A stretch of DNA of 64,000 nt, from NCBI RefSeq assembly GCF_003148775.1, contig NZ_QGGW01000006.1, positions 186,001 through 250,000 on the forward strand, read 5' to 3'. Shown here in pieces: positions 54,164 through 64,000 of this stretch. Both the position numbers and the translations under genes were made by a program. Within the stretch, counting starts at the first letter, position 1; each line of letters starts with the position of its first letter. Source of the DNA: Roseicyclus mahoneyensis (GTDB lineage: Bacteria > Pseudomonadota > Alphaproteobacteria > Rhodobacterales > Rhodobacteraceae). The notes beneath the pieces are model-generated. The model was not told where the DNA came from. It was given only the letters and a program-made list of their open reading frames with translations, and did no database searches.

Positions 54164-54514
54164 TCAGGCCGAGGGCAGCAGACCAACCGGGATCTCGACC
54201 GTGGTCTCGAAATCCACCGGCGCCCGTGTCGTGGCGGCTGTGTTGCGCTTGAATTCATAGCGCATCAGATCGCCCGCCTGTTCCGAGGCGACGATCAGCG
54301 CCTGATACAAGTGCCGGGGGCCATCATAGATGTCGATCAAGCCACGCAGGTGAGGTGCATCCTCGGCGTCCACGGAGAACCCGCGATCCGTCATCTCGAG
54401 GATCGGATAGGCCTCGTCGCCCACATGCACGAGCCGCGTTGCGCGACGGCGGCGCGCCTGTTTCTGTGCGGCGGCAAGTTCGTCGCGGACCGACTGGGGC
54501 AGAAAGCTCGACAT
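54164..54514 (-). CDS. conserved hypothetical protein, 116 residues
   Basis: Small soluble basic-N-terminal protein (SSFLPQSVRDELAAAQKQAR, RRRRATRLVHVGDEAYPILE) that I do not recognise. The middle (FSVDAEDAPHLRGLIDIYDG) resembles a PilZ-like beta pattern only loosely. A clean GGAGGG site 8 nt before the ATG supports the gene. It stands between dgcN (154 bp away, same direction) and a divergent CGNR gene, with an A/T-richer promoter-like gap upstream. Confidence 0.68.
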   Translation of the reverse strand: MSSFLPQSVRDELAAAQKQARRRRATRLVHVGDEAYPILEMTDRGFSVDAEDAPHLRGLIDIYDGPRHLYQALIVASEQAGDLMRYEFKRNTAATTRAPVDFETTVEIPVGLLPSA

Positions 54515-54724
54515 CTGGATGTCCCTCCAAGGACCTTACGAGGCAAAGATGGAACATCGCCCGATTAAGTCAATGATTTGAGTATGCTGCAGTTGCATCC
54601 GTCACGAAACAGCCACATCGGCGGATCAGGTTCGGCACTGGACGCGCGCAGGGGAAACCACCATCTTGGCGCCTAAAGGTCGACCACCCGTCGGCATGAT
54701 CCCGATCTGTGCAAGGCGCTTTCG

Positions 54725-55273
54725 ATGATTTCCGGCGATCCAGGCCACCCGGCCCTGAGTTTCGTGAACACCGTCATCGACGACGGAAAGACCCGCTTGC
54801 ACAACAGCTTTGCAGGCGGTGCGGATCTGGTCGAGGGGCTGGGCGCGGCCGGCTTGGTGCCGCGCGGTTCGGCCCTGCCGGGCACTGCCCAGATGACGGC
54901 ACTGATCGGACTGCGCGAAGCGGCCTATGCCGTCCTGTCGGCGATGGCGGCGGGGCGCAGACCGGGGCGCGAAGAGGCGCTGACGCTGGAAACGGCGATC
55001 AAGTCGACGCTGCAGGATTGCGGCTTCACCTTTCGCGCAGGCGCGCTGGACCTGATGCCGGGGCCGCTGGGTGGGGTGCATGATCATGTGGCGTTGGGGC
55101 TGTTCGACCTCTTGCGGCGCGACGATCTGCAGCGTCTCCGGGAATGCAAGCGCTGCACGCATCTGTTCCTCGACCACGGGCGTGGGCAAGGGCGGCGCTG
55201 GTGTTCCATGGCGCGCTGCGGCAACAAGGTCAAGGCCGCGACCTTTCGCGCCCGCCAGCGCACCAGTCTCTGA
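54725..55273 (+). CDS. ABATE/CGNR zinc-finger protein
   Basis: A 182-residue protein with an N-terminal ABATE-like domain (FVNTVIDDGKTR near residue 12) and a C-terminal CGNR zinc finger: CKRCTHLFLDHGRGQGRRWC followed by SMARCGN, four Cys and the CGN signature. Such proteins are predicted DNA-binding stress regulators, mostly known from actinobacteria and proteobacteria. Start at 54725 with an AAGGCG site. No operon partners are obvious; the following transglycosylase begins 70 bp later. Confidence 0.78.
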   Translation: MISGDPGHPALSFVNTVIDDGKTRLHNSFAGGADLVEGLGAAGLVPRGSALPGTAQMTALIGLREAAYAVLSAMAAGRRPGREEALTLETAIKSTLQDCGFTFRAGALDLMPGPLGGVHDHVALGLFDLLRRDDLQRLRECKRCTHLFLDHGRGQGRRWCSMARCGNKVKAATFRARQRTSL

Positions 55274-55342
55274 CGCCGCGCTTGCGGGATTGCTCAGCCT
55301 TGATACTCTCGGGTGCAATATCGCACCAACAGGGTTTTTAAC

Positions 55343-56524
55343 ATGATGCGTTTTCTCACCGCCGGGGCCCTCGCCCTCGGCCTTTCCACGACGGCCGCCA
55401 GCGCCCAGCAATGCGGCGGCGATTTCGGCCAGTTCGTGCAGGGCCTTCGGTCCGAGGCCGTGTCGCGCGGCTTTGATCAGGGCACGGTCGATGCCTTCTT
55501 TCGCAGCGCGCGGTTTGACCAGCGCACTCTGGATGCCGACCGAAGGCAGGGGTTCTTCCAGCAACCGTTCATCGAATTCGCCCGCCGCCTGATTTCGCAA
55601 AACCGGATGGACGCGGGCCGTCGTAATGCCGAGCGTTTCAATGCCGTCTTTTCCGAGGCCGAGCGCCGTTTCGGCGTGAGCCGGGGCATCTTGCTCGCCT
55701 TCTGGGCCTTTGAAACTGACTACGGTGCCTTTCAGGGCGATTACAACACGCTCAACAGCCTTGTGACGCTGGCCCATGACTGCCGCCGCCCGCAACTGTT
55801 CCGACCGCAGATCTTTGCCGCGCTGGAACTGTACCGGAACGGCGATTTCGACCCGGTGAACACCCAAGGCGCATGGGCGGGCGAGATCGGGATGGTTCAG
55901 ATGCTGCCCGAGGATATCGTGGAAAATGGCATCGACGGGGATGGCGACGGACGTGTGGACCTGCAGACCTCCGCCCCGGATGCGTTGATGTCGGGCGCGA
56001 ATGTCCTGTCCTCGCTGGGCTGGCGACCCAACGAGCCATGGCTGGTGGAAATCACGGTGCCAAACGACCTCGACTGGTTCCAGACCGGCGTGCAAACCAC
56101 GCGCCGCGTCAGCGACTGGGAGGCGGCGGGCGTGCGCGCCCGGGCGGGCGGGGCCTTGCCGATGCCGGGCTCGCAGGCCTCGGTCGTGCTGCCGCAGGGG
56201 CGCAACGGGCCGGCCTTCATGGCCTATCCGAACTTCAGCGTTTTGTTCGAATGGAACCAGAGCTTTACCTATGTCCTGACTGCCGCCTATTTCGCGACCC
56301 GCCTTGAAGGCGCGCCGGTCTTTGACGCCCGCAACCCCGATCCGGGCTTGTCGGGCGACCAGATGCGGGTGTTGCAGCAACGCCTGCAGGCGCGCGGCCA
56401 TAACGTTGGGGCGATCGACGGCATCCTTGGCGCAGGCACCCGCGCCGCTGTGCGCGCGGAACAGCAGCGTCTGGGTCTGCCCGCCGATGCCTGGCCCACC
56501 ACACAGCTGCTCAACGCGCTGTGA
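55343..56524 (+). CDS. MltB-type lytic murein transglycosylase, second copy
   Basis: A 393-residue paralogue of the gene at 38615. Signal peptide MMRFLTAGALALGLSTTAAS; catalytic-domain motifs ILLAFWAFETDYGAFQGDYN (catalytic Glu, about 120), AWAGEIGMVQMLPEDIVENG, and an inserted acidic DGDGDGRVDL, expected to bind Ca2+, then a C-terminal peptidoglycan-binding segment (AIDGILGAGTRAAVRAEQQ). In the first copy the equivalent site reads DFDGNGRRNIW. Predicted periplasmic 1,6-anhydro-forming lytic transglycosylase. Confidence 0.87.
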   Translation: MMRFLTAGALALGLSTTAASAQQCGGDFGQFVQGLRSEAVSRGFDQGTVDAFFRSARFDQRTLDADRRQGFFQQPFIEFARRLISQNRMDAGRRNAERFNAVFSEAERRFGVSRGILLAFWAFETDYGAFQGDYNTLNSLVTLAHDCRRPQLFRPQIFAALELYRNGDFDPVNTQGAWAGEIGMVQMLPEDIVENGIDGDGDGRVDLQTSAPDALMSGANVLSSLGWRPNEPWLVEITVPNDLDWFQTGVQTTRRVSDWEAAGVRARAGGALPMPGSQASVVLPQGRNGPAFMAYPNFSVLFEWNQSFTYVLTAAYFATRLEGAPVFDARNPDPGLSGDQMRVLQQRLQARGHNVGAIDGILGAGTRAAVRAEQQRLGLPADAWPTTQLLNAL

Positions 56525-56534
56525 GGGAGCGAAG

Positions 56535-57203
56535 CTAAAGCAGGTCGCGGACCGCCCCTAGGTCGTCGATGACGGTTTCGACATGCAGCGACATGAGCAG
56601 GTCGCGGTGTTCATCTGTGCGTCCGCGCAGGTGGGCACCACCGACGAAGCCCAGCGCGCGCATTCCCGCCGCATGGGCGGCACTTGCGCCTGCGGGGGAA
56701 TCCTCGATCACCAGACAGCGCTCGGGCGCGATCCCCATCTCTCGGGCCGCATGCAAAAAAATGTCGGGCGCGGGTTTTCCGCGCGCGACCATGTCTGCGC
56801 TGTAGACCCTGTCGCCAAAGCGCGGCGCCAGCCCCGTCACCGCCAGCGCGACGCCCAGCCGTTCCATCGACCCACCGGAGGCGATGCAATAGCCATGGCC
56901 CCGCGTATCGAGATGGTCGAGCAGCGCCAGAGCTCCGGACATCGGCCGCAACTCGGCCCGGAAGCGGGCGAAAAGATGCGCGTACCACCGCTGCTCGAAA
57001 TGGTCGGGCGGATAAGCCGGGTTGGCGACGGTCTGCAAAAAGGCGTTGATCTGCCGGATCGAGCCGCCGAGGAATGTCTCGCGCACTTGCGCCTCTGTCA
57101 TCGCGACGCCGAATTCTTGCAGGCTGTCGCGCAGCGTGCTGAGCGAGATCACCTCGCTGTCGACCAGAACGCCGTCGAAATCGAAGATCACGACCGTTGG
57201 CAC
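56535..57203 (-). CDS. HAD-superfamily (beta-phosphoglucomutase-like) hydrolase
   Basis: HAD subfamily I phosphatase of about 222 residues. Motif I VIFDFDGVLVDSEV gives the nucleophilic Asp, motif II is CIASGGS, the Lys is in ARGKPAPDIFL and motif III is VIEDSPAGASAAHAAGM. GTG at 57203 has AGGAG 6 nt upstream; an earlier in-frame GTG (57242) adds 13 residues and lacks a good site. It directly follows the sugar ABC ATPase gene, so a role in sugar- or polyol-phosphate turnover is likely; the substrate is unknown. Confidence 0.8.
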   Translation of the reverse strand: MPTVVIFDFDGVLVDSEVISLSTLRDSLQEFGVAMTEAQVRETFLGGSIRQINAFLQTVANPAYPPDHFEQRWYAHLFARFRAELRPMSGALALLDHLDTRGHGYCIASGGSMERLGVALAVTGLAPRFGDRVYSADMVARGKPAPDIFLHAAREMGIAPERCLVIEDSPAGASAAHAAGMRALGFVGGAHLRGRTDEHRDLLMSLHVETVIDDLGAVRDLL

Positions 57204-57253
57204 CTCGGTCTCCTGTGCGGCCTTTTGCAGATGCTGTGTCACGCGCGGCCCCG

Positions 57254-58279
<1,026 letters not shown>

Positions 58280-58348
58280 GCTGATCTTCTCCCCTGTTCC
58301 GCGCCGCGCCGCAGGTCGCGGACATATGTATCGGCTGCGAGACTTGTG

Positions 58349-58390
58349 TTGACTTTACGTCCATTTCATACATTTGTATTTACGTCGAGA
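58349..58390. promoter_or_regulatory. control region of the divergent sugar-transport genes
   Basis: Between the ATPase and binding-protein genes: TTGACT (58349-58354, -35-like for the plus strand) and a direct repeat TTTACGTC at 58354-58361 and 58379-58386, 25 bp apart. They flank the dyad ATACA-TT-TGTAT (58368-58379). Repeats of this type are plausible sites for the SorC-type regulator encoded downstream. No clear -10 could be placed. Confidence 0.5.
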
Positions 58391-58429
58391 CAAATGATTT
58401 CCACGCTGTCACGACTAGGGAGGATACCA

Positions 58430-59773
58430 ATGAACCTGAAATCCATGCTCTGCACTACGGCGCTTGTGGCTGCGACCGCAACCGCCGCAAACGCCCAATC
58501 CAGCACCTGGAGTCTGGCCGAGGCCGCCGCGCCCTATGCCGGCACGACCGTCGATGTCGTGTTCCTGCTGCGCCCGGGCTATGACGCCATCCAGGAAATG
58601 CTGCCCGCCTTCACCGAGGAAACGGGCATCAACATCAACATCGTTACCCACCCCTACGAGAACGCGCTGGGCGAACAGGTCCGCGATTTCGTGGCGGGCG
58701 GCGATCTGGATATCGCGCTGATCGACCTCGTGTGGATCGGCAACTTCGCCGAGAACGAATGGATCGTTCCGGTCGAAGACATCATGGCGCGGTTCCCCGA
58801 ACTGGTCGATCCGGCACTCGACATGGATGATTTCTTTCCGCTGGTGCTGAACGCATTTGGCGGCTGGGATGATACGATCTACGGCCTGCCCTTCGACAAC
58901 TATTCCGGCCTGATGTTCTACAACCGCTGCATGCTGGAAGAAGCCGGGTTCGACCGTCCGCCCGAGACCTGGCAGGAGCTGATGGATGTCTATGGCCCCG
59001 CCCTGACCGGCGATGGCCAATACGCCTTTGCGCTACAGTCCAAGCGCAACGAAACGCAATCGGCCGATAGCTTTGCCCGGATGCTCTGGCCGTTTGGCGG
59101 GTCCTTCCTCGATGAAAACTTCCGCTCGAACCTGCTCAGCCCCGAAAGCCAGGCTGGTCTCAACTTCCGGCAGGACCTTATGCAGTTCATGCCCGATGGC
59201 ATCGTGGCCTGGGACCATGCCGAAACCGTCAACGCTTTCGCTCAGGGCGAAGTGGCGATGATCACGGAATGGTCGGCCTTCTACTCCTCGATCGTCGATC
59301 CCGAAACCTCGCGCGTGGTCGATTGCGTGGGCGTAGCACCCGAGCCGACCGGCCCCGCAGGGCGCCGTCCGGCGCTGGGCGGCTTCTCGCTGGCCGTGGC
59401 CGCACAGGCCGATGAGGCCGAACAGGCCGCCGCATGGCTGTTCATCCAGTGGGCCACTTCGGCCGCCAATGCCGTGGAATACCTGCAGCGTGGCGGCGTG
59501 CCCGCGCGGGCATCGGCCTATGCCGACCCGGCGCTGGCCGAAACCTACACCTTCATCCCCGCGCTGGTCGAAAGCTGGGCAGAGGGCGTGCCGGAATTCC
59601 GCCCGCGCTTTGCCGAATGGCCGGAAATCTCGGAAGTGGTGCAGGAATGGGGCACAAGGATGATGCTGGGCGAGGTCAGCGTCGAGCAAGGCGCGACCGA
59701 GATCGGCACCCGGATGGAGGCGATCCTCGAGGCATCTGGCTACTACAGCGGCGACAAGCCCCTCGCGCAGTAA
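58430..59773 (+). CDS. sugar/polyol ABC substrate-binding protein
   Basis: Periplasmic solute-binding protein, family 1, 447 residues. Signal peptide [20 protein letters not shown] with cleavage near ANAQ. The mature domain has typical features: [60 protein letters not shown], and a late hinge motif [20 protein letters not shown] lies upstream of the ATG. Gene order binding protein-permease-permease matches CUT1 uptake operons for sugars or polyols. An intercistronic hairpin follows. Confidence 0.88.
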   Translation: MNLKSMLCTTALVAATATAANAQSSTWSLAEAAAPYAGTTVDVVFLLRPGYDAIQEMLPAFTEETGININIVTHPYENALGEQVRDFVAGGDLDIALIDLVWIGNFAENEWIVPVEDIMARFPELVDPALDMDDFFPLVLNAFGGWDDTIYGLPFDNYSGLMFYNRCMLEEAGFDRPPETWQELMDVYGPALTGDGQYAFALQSKRNETQSADSFARMLWPFGGSFLDENFRSNLLSPESQAGLNFRQDLMQFMPDGIVAWDHAETVNAFAQGEVAMITEWSAFYSSIVDPETSRVVDCVGVAPEPTGPAGRRPALGGFSLAVAAQADEAEQAAAWLFIQWATSAANAVEYLQRGGVPARASAYADPALAETYTFIPALVESWAEGVPEFRPRFAEWPEISEVVQEWGTRMMLGEVSVEQGATEIGTRMEAILEASGYYSGDKPLAQ

Positions 59774-59795
59774 GCGCGCGGATGAAATGACGGAT

Positions 59796-59819
59796 CGGGG
59801 CGGCCCATGCGCCGCCCCG
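59796..59819 (+). terminator. intercistronic stem-loop after the binding-protein gene
   Basis: CGGGGCGGC-CCATGC-GCCGCCCCG, a 9-bp perfect stem followed by TTTC, in the 72-bp gap before the first permease. Such hairpins commonly make the binding-protein mRNA more abundant than the permease mRNA by partial termination or 3'-end protection. Confidence 0.7.
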
Positions 59820-59845
59820 TTTCACCTTGGGGAGGGGAACAGGAC

Positions 59846-60712
59846 ATGCGCGGCAGAACCTCGCGAAAGACGATCTTCGCCTTCATCGGGCCATCGGTGA
59901 TCGCGCTTGCGCTGATCGGCATCGCGCCGCTGATATACGCGGCCTGGACCTCGCTGCATTTCTTCAATCTCACGCGGATGCGCCAGTTCCGCTTTGTCGG
60001 GTTGGACAATTACCAGACCGTCCTGACCGATGGGGCCTTCTGGCAGGCGATGGGGCGGACGTTCTTCCTGCTGGGCACCTCGTTGCCGCTGCAACTGGCG
60101 CTTGGCCTTGGGATCGCGCTGGTCCTGCACCAGCCGGGGCTGACGCTGGTGAAAACGCTCTGCCGCCTCAGCCTCGTGCTACCGATGGCGACCACCTATG
60201 CTGTCGTAGGGCTGCTGGGTCAGGTGATGTTCAACCAGCGTTTCGGTGTGGTGAACCAACTGATGGGCGGGGCCAACATCAACTGGATCGGTGACCCGAC
60301 CAATGCCTTTGTCATGATCATCTTCTGGGATGTCTGGCAGTGGACGCCCTTTGTCGCGCTGGTGCTTTTGGCGGGGCTGACCATGGTGCCCGGAGAGGTG
60401 GAGGAGGCCGCGCGGCTGGAAACCAAGAACTGGTGGACCATCCTGCGCTACGTGCAGTTGCCGTTTCTGGTGCCCGGCCTGGTCGCGGTTCTGATCTTGC
60501 GCACCGCCGATACGCTGAAACTTTTCGACATGGTCTTTACCCTGACGCGGGGCGGACCCGGCGCCTCGACCGAGTTCATCTCGCTGATGATCCAGCGCGT
60601 GGGGTTCCGTGCCTTCGACCAAGGGCTGGCATCCGCTCAGGCGATCATCTTGCTGGCGATCACCATCGTTCTGGCGCGCATCTACATCCGCGTCTTCTAC
60701 AAGGAGGTCTGA
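59846..60712 (+). CDS. sugar ABC transporter permease 1
   Basis: MalF-like inner-membrane permease of 288 residues with six hydrophobic segments. The EAA loop that contacts the ATPase is [27 protein letters not shown] (about residue 192). GGAGGGG lies upstream of the ATG. Together with the next permease it forms the membrane channel of a CUT1 importer; the pair are separated by 4 bp. Confidence 0.88.
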   Translation: MRGRTSRKTIFAFIGPSVIALALIGIAPLIYAAWTSLHFFNLTRMRQFRFVGLDNYQTVLTDGAFWQAMGRTFFLLGTSLPLQLALGLGIALVLHQPGLTLVKTLCRLSLVLPMATTYAVVGLLGQVMFNQRFGVVNQLMGGANINWIGDPTNAFVMIIFWDVWQWTPFVALVLLAGLTMVPGEVEEAARLETKNWWTILRYVQLPFLVPGLVAVLILRTADTLKLFDMVFTLTRGGPGASTEFISLMIQRVGFRAFDQGLASAQAIILLAITIVLARIYIRVFYKEV

Positions 60713-60716
60713 GGCG

Positions 60717-61538
60717 ATGACCCGCACCCAACGGTCCTACGCCATCCAGCTTCTGCTGCTGGCGGCCATCATCGTGATCTGTGTCTTTCCCTTCTACTGG
60801 ATGGTCACGACATCGCTGAAAACGCAGGTCGTGGCGCTGCAGGCCCCGCCCGCGTGGATTTTCGAGCCCACGCTGCAAAACTACCGCGAGGCCCTGTTCG
60901 AAGACGGGGTCGGCCGGTCGCTGATCAATTCGCTGATCATCGCCGTCTCGACCACGGCGCTGGCGCTGGTGTTGGGGGTGCCTGCCGCCTTCGCGTTGGC
61001 GCGGTTCGAGTTTCGCGGCAAAAGGGATCTGTGGTTCTGGTTCATCACCAACCGCATGGTGTCACCCATCGTGCTGGCGCTGCCCTTCTTCCTGATTGCG
61101 CGGAATCTCGATCTGCTCGACCGGCATATCACGCTGGTGCTGATCTACCTGACCTTCAACCTGCCCATCGTGATCTGGATCGTGACCGACCAGATCCGCG
61201 GCATCCCCTATGAGCTGGACGAGGCCGCCCGGATGGAGGGCGCGTCGCAATTCACCATCATGACGCGCATCTGTCTGCCGCTGGCGATGCCGGGCGTCGC
61301 GGTCTCGGCGATCTTTTCCTTCATCTTTTCGTGGAACGAATTGATGTTCGGCCTGATCCTGACGCGCAGCGAGGCCCGAACGGCGCCCGCGATGGCCGTA
61401 TCCTTCATGGAAGGCTATAACCTGCCCTACGGCAAGATCATGGCCACCTCGACGCTGATCGTCATTCCGGTGCTGATCTTCGCGCTGCTTGCCTCCAAGC
61501 AACTGGTGCGTGGCTTGACCATGGGGGCGGTGAAATAA
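60717..61538 (+). CDS. sugar ABC transporter permease 2
   Basis: MalG-like permease of 273 residues. It starts [20 protein letters not shown], shows [12 protein letters not shown] (the usual N-terminal MalG segment), six membrane spans and the EAA loop [20 protein letters not shown] (about 162-181), with [15 protein letters not shown] near the end. Its AAGGAGG ribosome site lies in the preceding gene. The regulator gene follows after 72 bp. Confidence 0.88.
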   Translation: MTRTQRSYAIQLLLLAAIIVICVFPFYWMVTTSLKTQVVALQAPPAWIFEPTLQNYREALFEDGVGRSLINSLIIAVSTTALALVLGVPAAFALARFEFRGKRDLWFWFITNRMVSPIVLALPFFLIARNLDLLDRHITLVLIYLTFNLPIVIWIVTDQIRGIPYELDEAARMEGASQFTIMTRICLPLAMPGVAVSAIFSFIFSWNELMFGLILTRSEARTAPAMAVSFMEGYNLPYGKIMATSTLIVIPVLIFALLASKQLVRGLTMGAVK

Positions 61539-61610
61539 CCTGCCGGGCCTTGACGGTTGCCATGTCGCGCGGCGTTCTACATCACGGCCTGAGCCAGTAG
61601 CGGGAGCCGC

Positions 61611-62591
61611 ATGTCGCGCAGCATCAAGACCGAACAGATCGACGTCGAGGAACAGCTTCTGGTCCGGCTGGCCTATGCCTGCGAGATCGAGGGGCTGACG
61701 CAGGCCGAGGCCGCCGAGCGGTTCGGCCTGACCCGTCTGCGGGTGAACAAGGGCCTGAGCGACTTGCGCCAACGCGGCATCTTGCGGGTATCGATCGACA
61801 GCATCTATGCGGCCAGCGCCGAACTGGAATGGCGACTGGCCGACCGTTTCGGCCTGACGCGCGCGGTGGTGGTGCCAAGCCCGGAAAAACCGTCCGCGGT
61901 CACGCCGCTGGTCAGTGCCGGGCTGGGGGGGCATCTGGGCGGGTTGTTGCAGGACCCCGCGATGCGCCGCTTCGGCATGTCCTGGGGCAATACACTCAAC
62001 CTTGCGACGCGGCACATGCAGCCGATCAACCGGCCCGATCTGGAGATCGTGTCGGTGATGGGCGGCATCTTGCGCGGGTCTGATGTGAACGGCTACGAGA
62101 TCACGACGCGGCTGGCCGATCTGTGCAACGCCCAGCACAGTTTCTTTGTCGCACCTGTCTACGCGGGCAGTGCTGCCAGCCGACGGATGTTCATGGAACA
62201 GGATGTGATCGTTGAAGGGCTTGAGAAACTGCGCGGCTGCGATGCGGTGGCGCTGGCGGCGGGCGACCTGAGCAGTTCGCTGCTGGTCCGCGATGCGCTG
62301 CCGCGCGATGTCGACCTTGCCGAACTGGTGGCGCTGGGGGGCGTGGGCGACATCATCGGCCATATCCTCGATGCCGAAGGGCGGCTCGTCGATCACGACA
62401 TCAACCGTCGGCTCGTGGGCCTGACGCTGGATGATCTGCGCGCCATTCCCAACGTGATCCTTGCCGCGGGCGGGGCGCACAAGGTGCCGGTGATTTGCGC
62501 CGCGCTGCGGGCAGGGTTCGTCGATACGCTTGTCACGGACGAAGCGACAGCCGAGGCTGTGCTGGCCTCCTGCGGTCAGGCGTCGGCGTAA
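61611..62591 (+). CDS. SorC/DeoR-type sugar-binding transcriptional regulator
   Basis: A 326-residue regulator: N-terminal HTH (EGLTQAEAAERFGLTRLRVNKGLSDLRQRGIL, about residues 24-56) followed by the SorC sugar-phosphate-binding domain (about 65-320), which contains GLGGHLGGLLQDP, MGGILRGSDVNGYEI and a final AGGAHKVPVICAALRAGFVDTLVTDEATAEAVL. This family responds to phosphorylated sugars. Its position after the transporter genes and beside a sugar kinase suggests it senses the kinase product (inference). Its stop overlaps the stop of the opposing kinase gene by 16 bp. Confidence 0.87.
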   Translation: MSRSIKTEQIDVEEQLLVRLAYACEIEGLTQAEAAERFGLTRLRVNKGLSDLRQRGILRVSIDSIYAASAELEWRLADRFGLTRAVVVPSPEKPSAVTPLVSAGLGGHLGGLLQDPAMRRFGMSWGNTLNLATRHMQPINRPDLEIVSVMGGILRGSDVNGYEITTRLADLCNAQHSFFVAPVYAGSAASRRMFMEQDVIVEGLEKLRGCDAVALAAGDLSSSLLVRDALPRDVDLAELVALGGVGDIIGHILDAEGRLVDHDINRRLVGLTLDDLRAIPNVILAAGGAHKVPVICAALRAGFVDTLVTDEATAEAVLASCGQASA

Positions 62592-64000
62592 AGCCTACGC
62601 CATTGGCGGTGCGCCTCGGCATAGGCCGCGCTGCGCCCTGCATCGGGCTGGATCACCTGCGCCACGGCAGGCTTGCCGAAAAGCGACGGATCATAGCCCC
62701 CCGCCACCGCCGCCTGCGCCAGCCGCGCCGCGCCAAAGGCCGCACCATATTCGCCGCGTTCAGGGATCAAAAGCGTCACGTCGCAGATATCGGCGATGAT
62801 CTGCAGCCAAATGCGCGCGCGTGATCCGCCGCCCACCGCATAGGCCTGATCAATCGTCGTCCCCGCTGCCGCCAAGGCATCGACGCAATCCTTGAGCGCG
62901 AAACCCACGCCCTCAAGCACCGCCTGAACCAGATCGGCGCCATCCGTCTGCGCTGTCATGCCATGGAACGATGCCTGCGCCATCGGGTCGTTGTGCGGTG
63001 TGCGCACGCCCGTCAGGTAAGGCAGAAATCGTACCGGCGACGGGCCGTCGATCCGCTCGGGCAGCAGGGTCAGCATCGCGGCCACATCGCGCCCCATGAT
63101 CCGCGCCAGCCAGTCCAGACAACTTGCTGCCGCCAGGATCACCCCCATCTGGTGCCATGTGCCGGGCACTGCGTGGCAAAAGGAATGGACGCCCTGTTTC
63201 GTATTGGGCCGGAATGTCTTGGTCGGCGCAAAGACCACGCCTGACGTGCCGAGCGAAACAAAGGCCCCATCCTCGACGATGCCCATGCCGCAGGCCGCAG
63301 CCGCATTGTCGCCCGCGCCGCCCGCGACGATGGTGTCGGGCGCAAAGCCCCATGACCGGCACAGCTCAGCACGAAGCCGGCTGCTGGCCTCGGTGCCTTC
63401 GACCAATCGGGGCATCTGCGCCTCGGTCAGGCCCGTTGCCTCCAGCAAGGCCGGTGACCATGCGCGGCCCCCAACATCCAGCCAGAGCGTCCCGGCCGCA
63501 TCCGACATCTCGGCCACGTGGTCGCCCGTCAACCAGAGGCGGACGTAATCCTTGGGCAGCAGAACGCAGGAAATCTTGCGAAACATCTCCGGCTCATGGC
63601 GCTGCACCCACAGCAGTTTCGGCGCCGTGAAGCCTGCCATGACAAGGTTGCCGCCAACCCCCTCGAAATCAGCCCTCGCGGTCAGGTCGGCGCATTCCTG
63701 CGCCGCGCGCCCGTCGTTCCACATGATGCAGGGGCGCAAGACATTGTCGGCGGCATCGAGCAGCACCGCGCCATGCATGTGCCCCGACAACCCGATGCCC
63801 CTGACCTGTCCCAGAAGCCCCGGATGCGCGCCCACGATCTGCGACAACGCCTGTTCGATGGCGGCGATCCAGTCCTGCGGGTCTTGTTCCGACCACGGCG
63901 CGGGCAGCTTTCGGCTGGCGACCGGGGCATGCGCCTCGGCCACGACGGATTGCCGGTCGTCGGTCACCAGAAGCTTGGCCCCCGAGGTGCCCAGATCGAT
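62576..64000 (-). CDS. xylB: FGGY-family sugar kinase, xylulokinase-like (start outside window)
   Basis: 474 residues are visible; the start codon lies beyond the window's right end. The N-terminal phosphate motif IDLGTSGAKLLVTDD is intact (at most a few residues are missing). Mid-protein motifs include GLSGHMHGAVLLD and CIMWNDGRA, and the C-terminal FGGY signature region has YAVGGGSRARIWLQIIADICD near residue 390. Style (GxSGQMHG-like loop, CxxWND) fits xylulokinases, which phosphorylate D-xylulose, the oxidation product of xylitol or D-arabitol. Convergent with the regulator gene. Confidence 0.85.
   Translation of the reverse strand: MDLGTSGAKLLVTDDRQSVVAEAHAPVASRKLPAPWSEQDPQDWIAAIEQALSQIVGAHPGLLGQVRGIGLSGHMHGAVLLDAADNVLRPCIMWNDGRAAQECADLTARADFEGVGGNLVMAGFTAPKLLWVQRHEPEMFRKISCVLLPKDYVRLWLTGDHVAEMSDAAGTLWLDVGGRAWSPALLEATGLTEAQMPRLVEGTEASSRLRAELCRSWGFAPDTIVAGGAGDNAAAACGMGIVEDGAFVSLGTSGVVFAPTKTFRPNTKQGVHSFCHAVPGTWHQMGVILAAASCLDWLARIMGRDVAAMLTLLPERIDGPSPVRFLPYLTGVRTPHNDPMAQASFHGMTAQTDGADLVQAVLEGVGFALKDCVDALAAAGTTIDQAYAVGGGSRARIWLQIIADICDVTLLIPERGEYGAAFGAARLAQAAVAGGYDPSLFGKPAVAQVIQPDAGRSAAYAEAHRQWRRLYADA

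Overview
The window is a GC-rich, densely coded chromosomal segment (62 protein-coding genes called, no gap above about 300 bp, no rRNA or tRNA recognised). Gene content points to an alphaproteobacterium of the Rhodobacterales (Rhodobacter/Roseobacter type). The pointers are a PetP/PetR regulator pair, a NaChBac-type sodium channel, secreted Hint-domain and RTX proteins, a DgcN/DgcA D-glutamate module, an ImuB translesion factor and a DUF2794 protein. This is inference from families and gene order; no marker such as 16S rRNA is present.

Left part (1-6.2 kb): surface polysaccharide genes: a KdsD/KpsF isomerase, a UDP-glucuronate-epimerase-like enzyme, GalE, a Wza-type export lipoprotein and a family-4 glycosyltransferase. 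6.3-15.5 kb is a plus-strand run: Hsp33, a Nudix hydrolase and CCA-adding enzyme, then a pair of ABC exporter half-transporters, a VOC protein, an RNA methyltransferase and a voltage-gated sodium channel. A 56-bp inverted repeat that supplies the stop codons of both converging genes separates this run from the minus-strand isoprenoid block (dxs, ispA, xseB, a deacetylase) and petR-petP. Divergent from petP is ilvE.

22-31.6 kb: a DUF2794 gene, a thioredoxin/CcdA pair, a DMT exporter and an HU-like protein, then a tightly overlapping purine-salvage operon (adenine deaminase, an unknown gene, AMP nucleosidase). After these come a sulfotransferase-like gene, an exported MsrA, a small DUF2892 membrane protein and a Crp/Fnr regulator bracketed by palindromes. 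31.6-34.7 kb carries two Hint-domain proteins, one canonical and one that has lost its nucleophilic cysteine. 34.9-47.8 kb is mostly cell-envelope and housekeeping: dapE, rnr, an MltB-type transglycosylase, dapD, a LOG-family protein, an outer-membrane barrel, MepA, an MFS transporter, a thioesterase, YggT and an imuB without imuA or dnaE2 beside it.

47.8-56.5 kb: an AT-rich intergenic stretch leads to a 1018-residue RTX protein built from repeated modules. An operon dgcN-dgcA-dat for D-glutamate/D-alanine turnover follows, then two small genes and a second MltB-like enzyme. The right end (56.5-64 kb) is a carbohydrate or polyol uptake locus. An ABC ATPase and a HAD hydrolase face a substrate-binding protein, two permeases and a SorC-type regulator. 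A convergent FGGY (xylulokinase-like) kinase runs off the end of the window.
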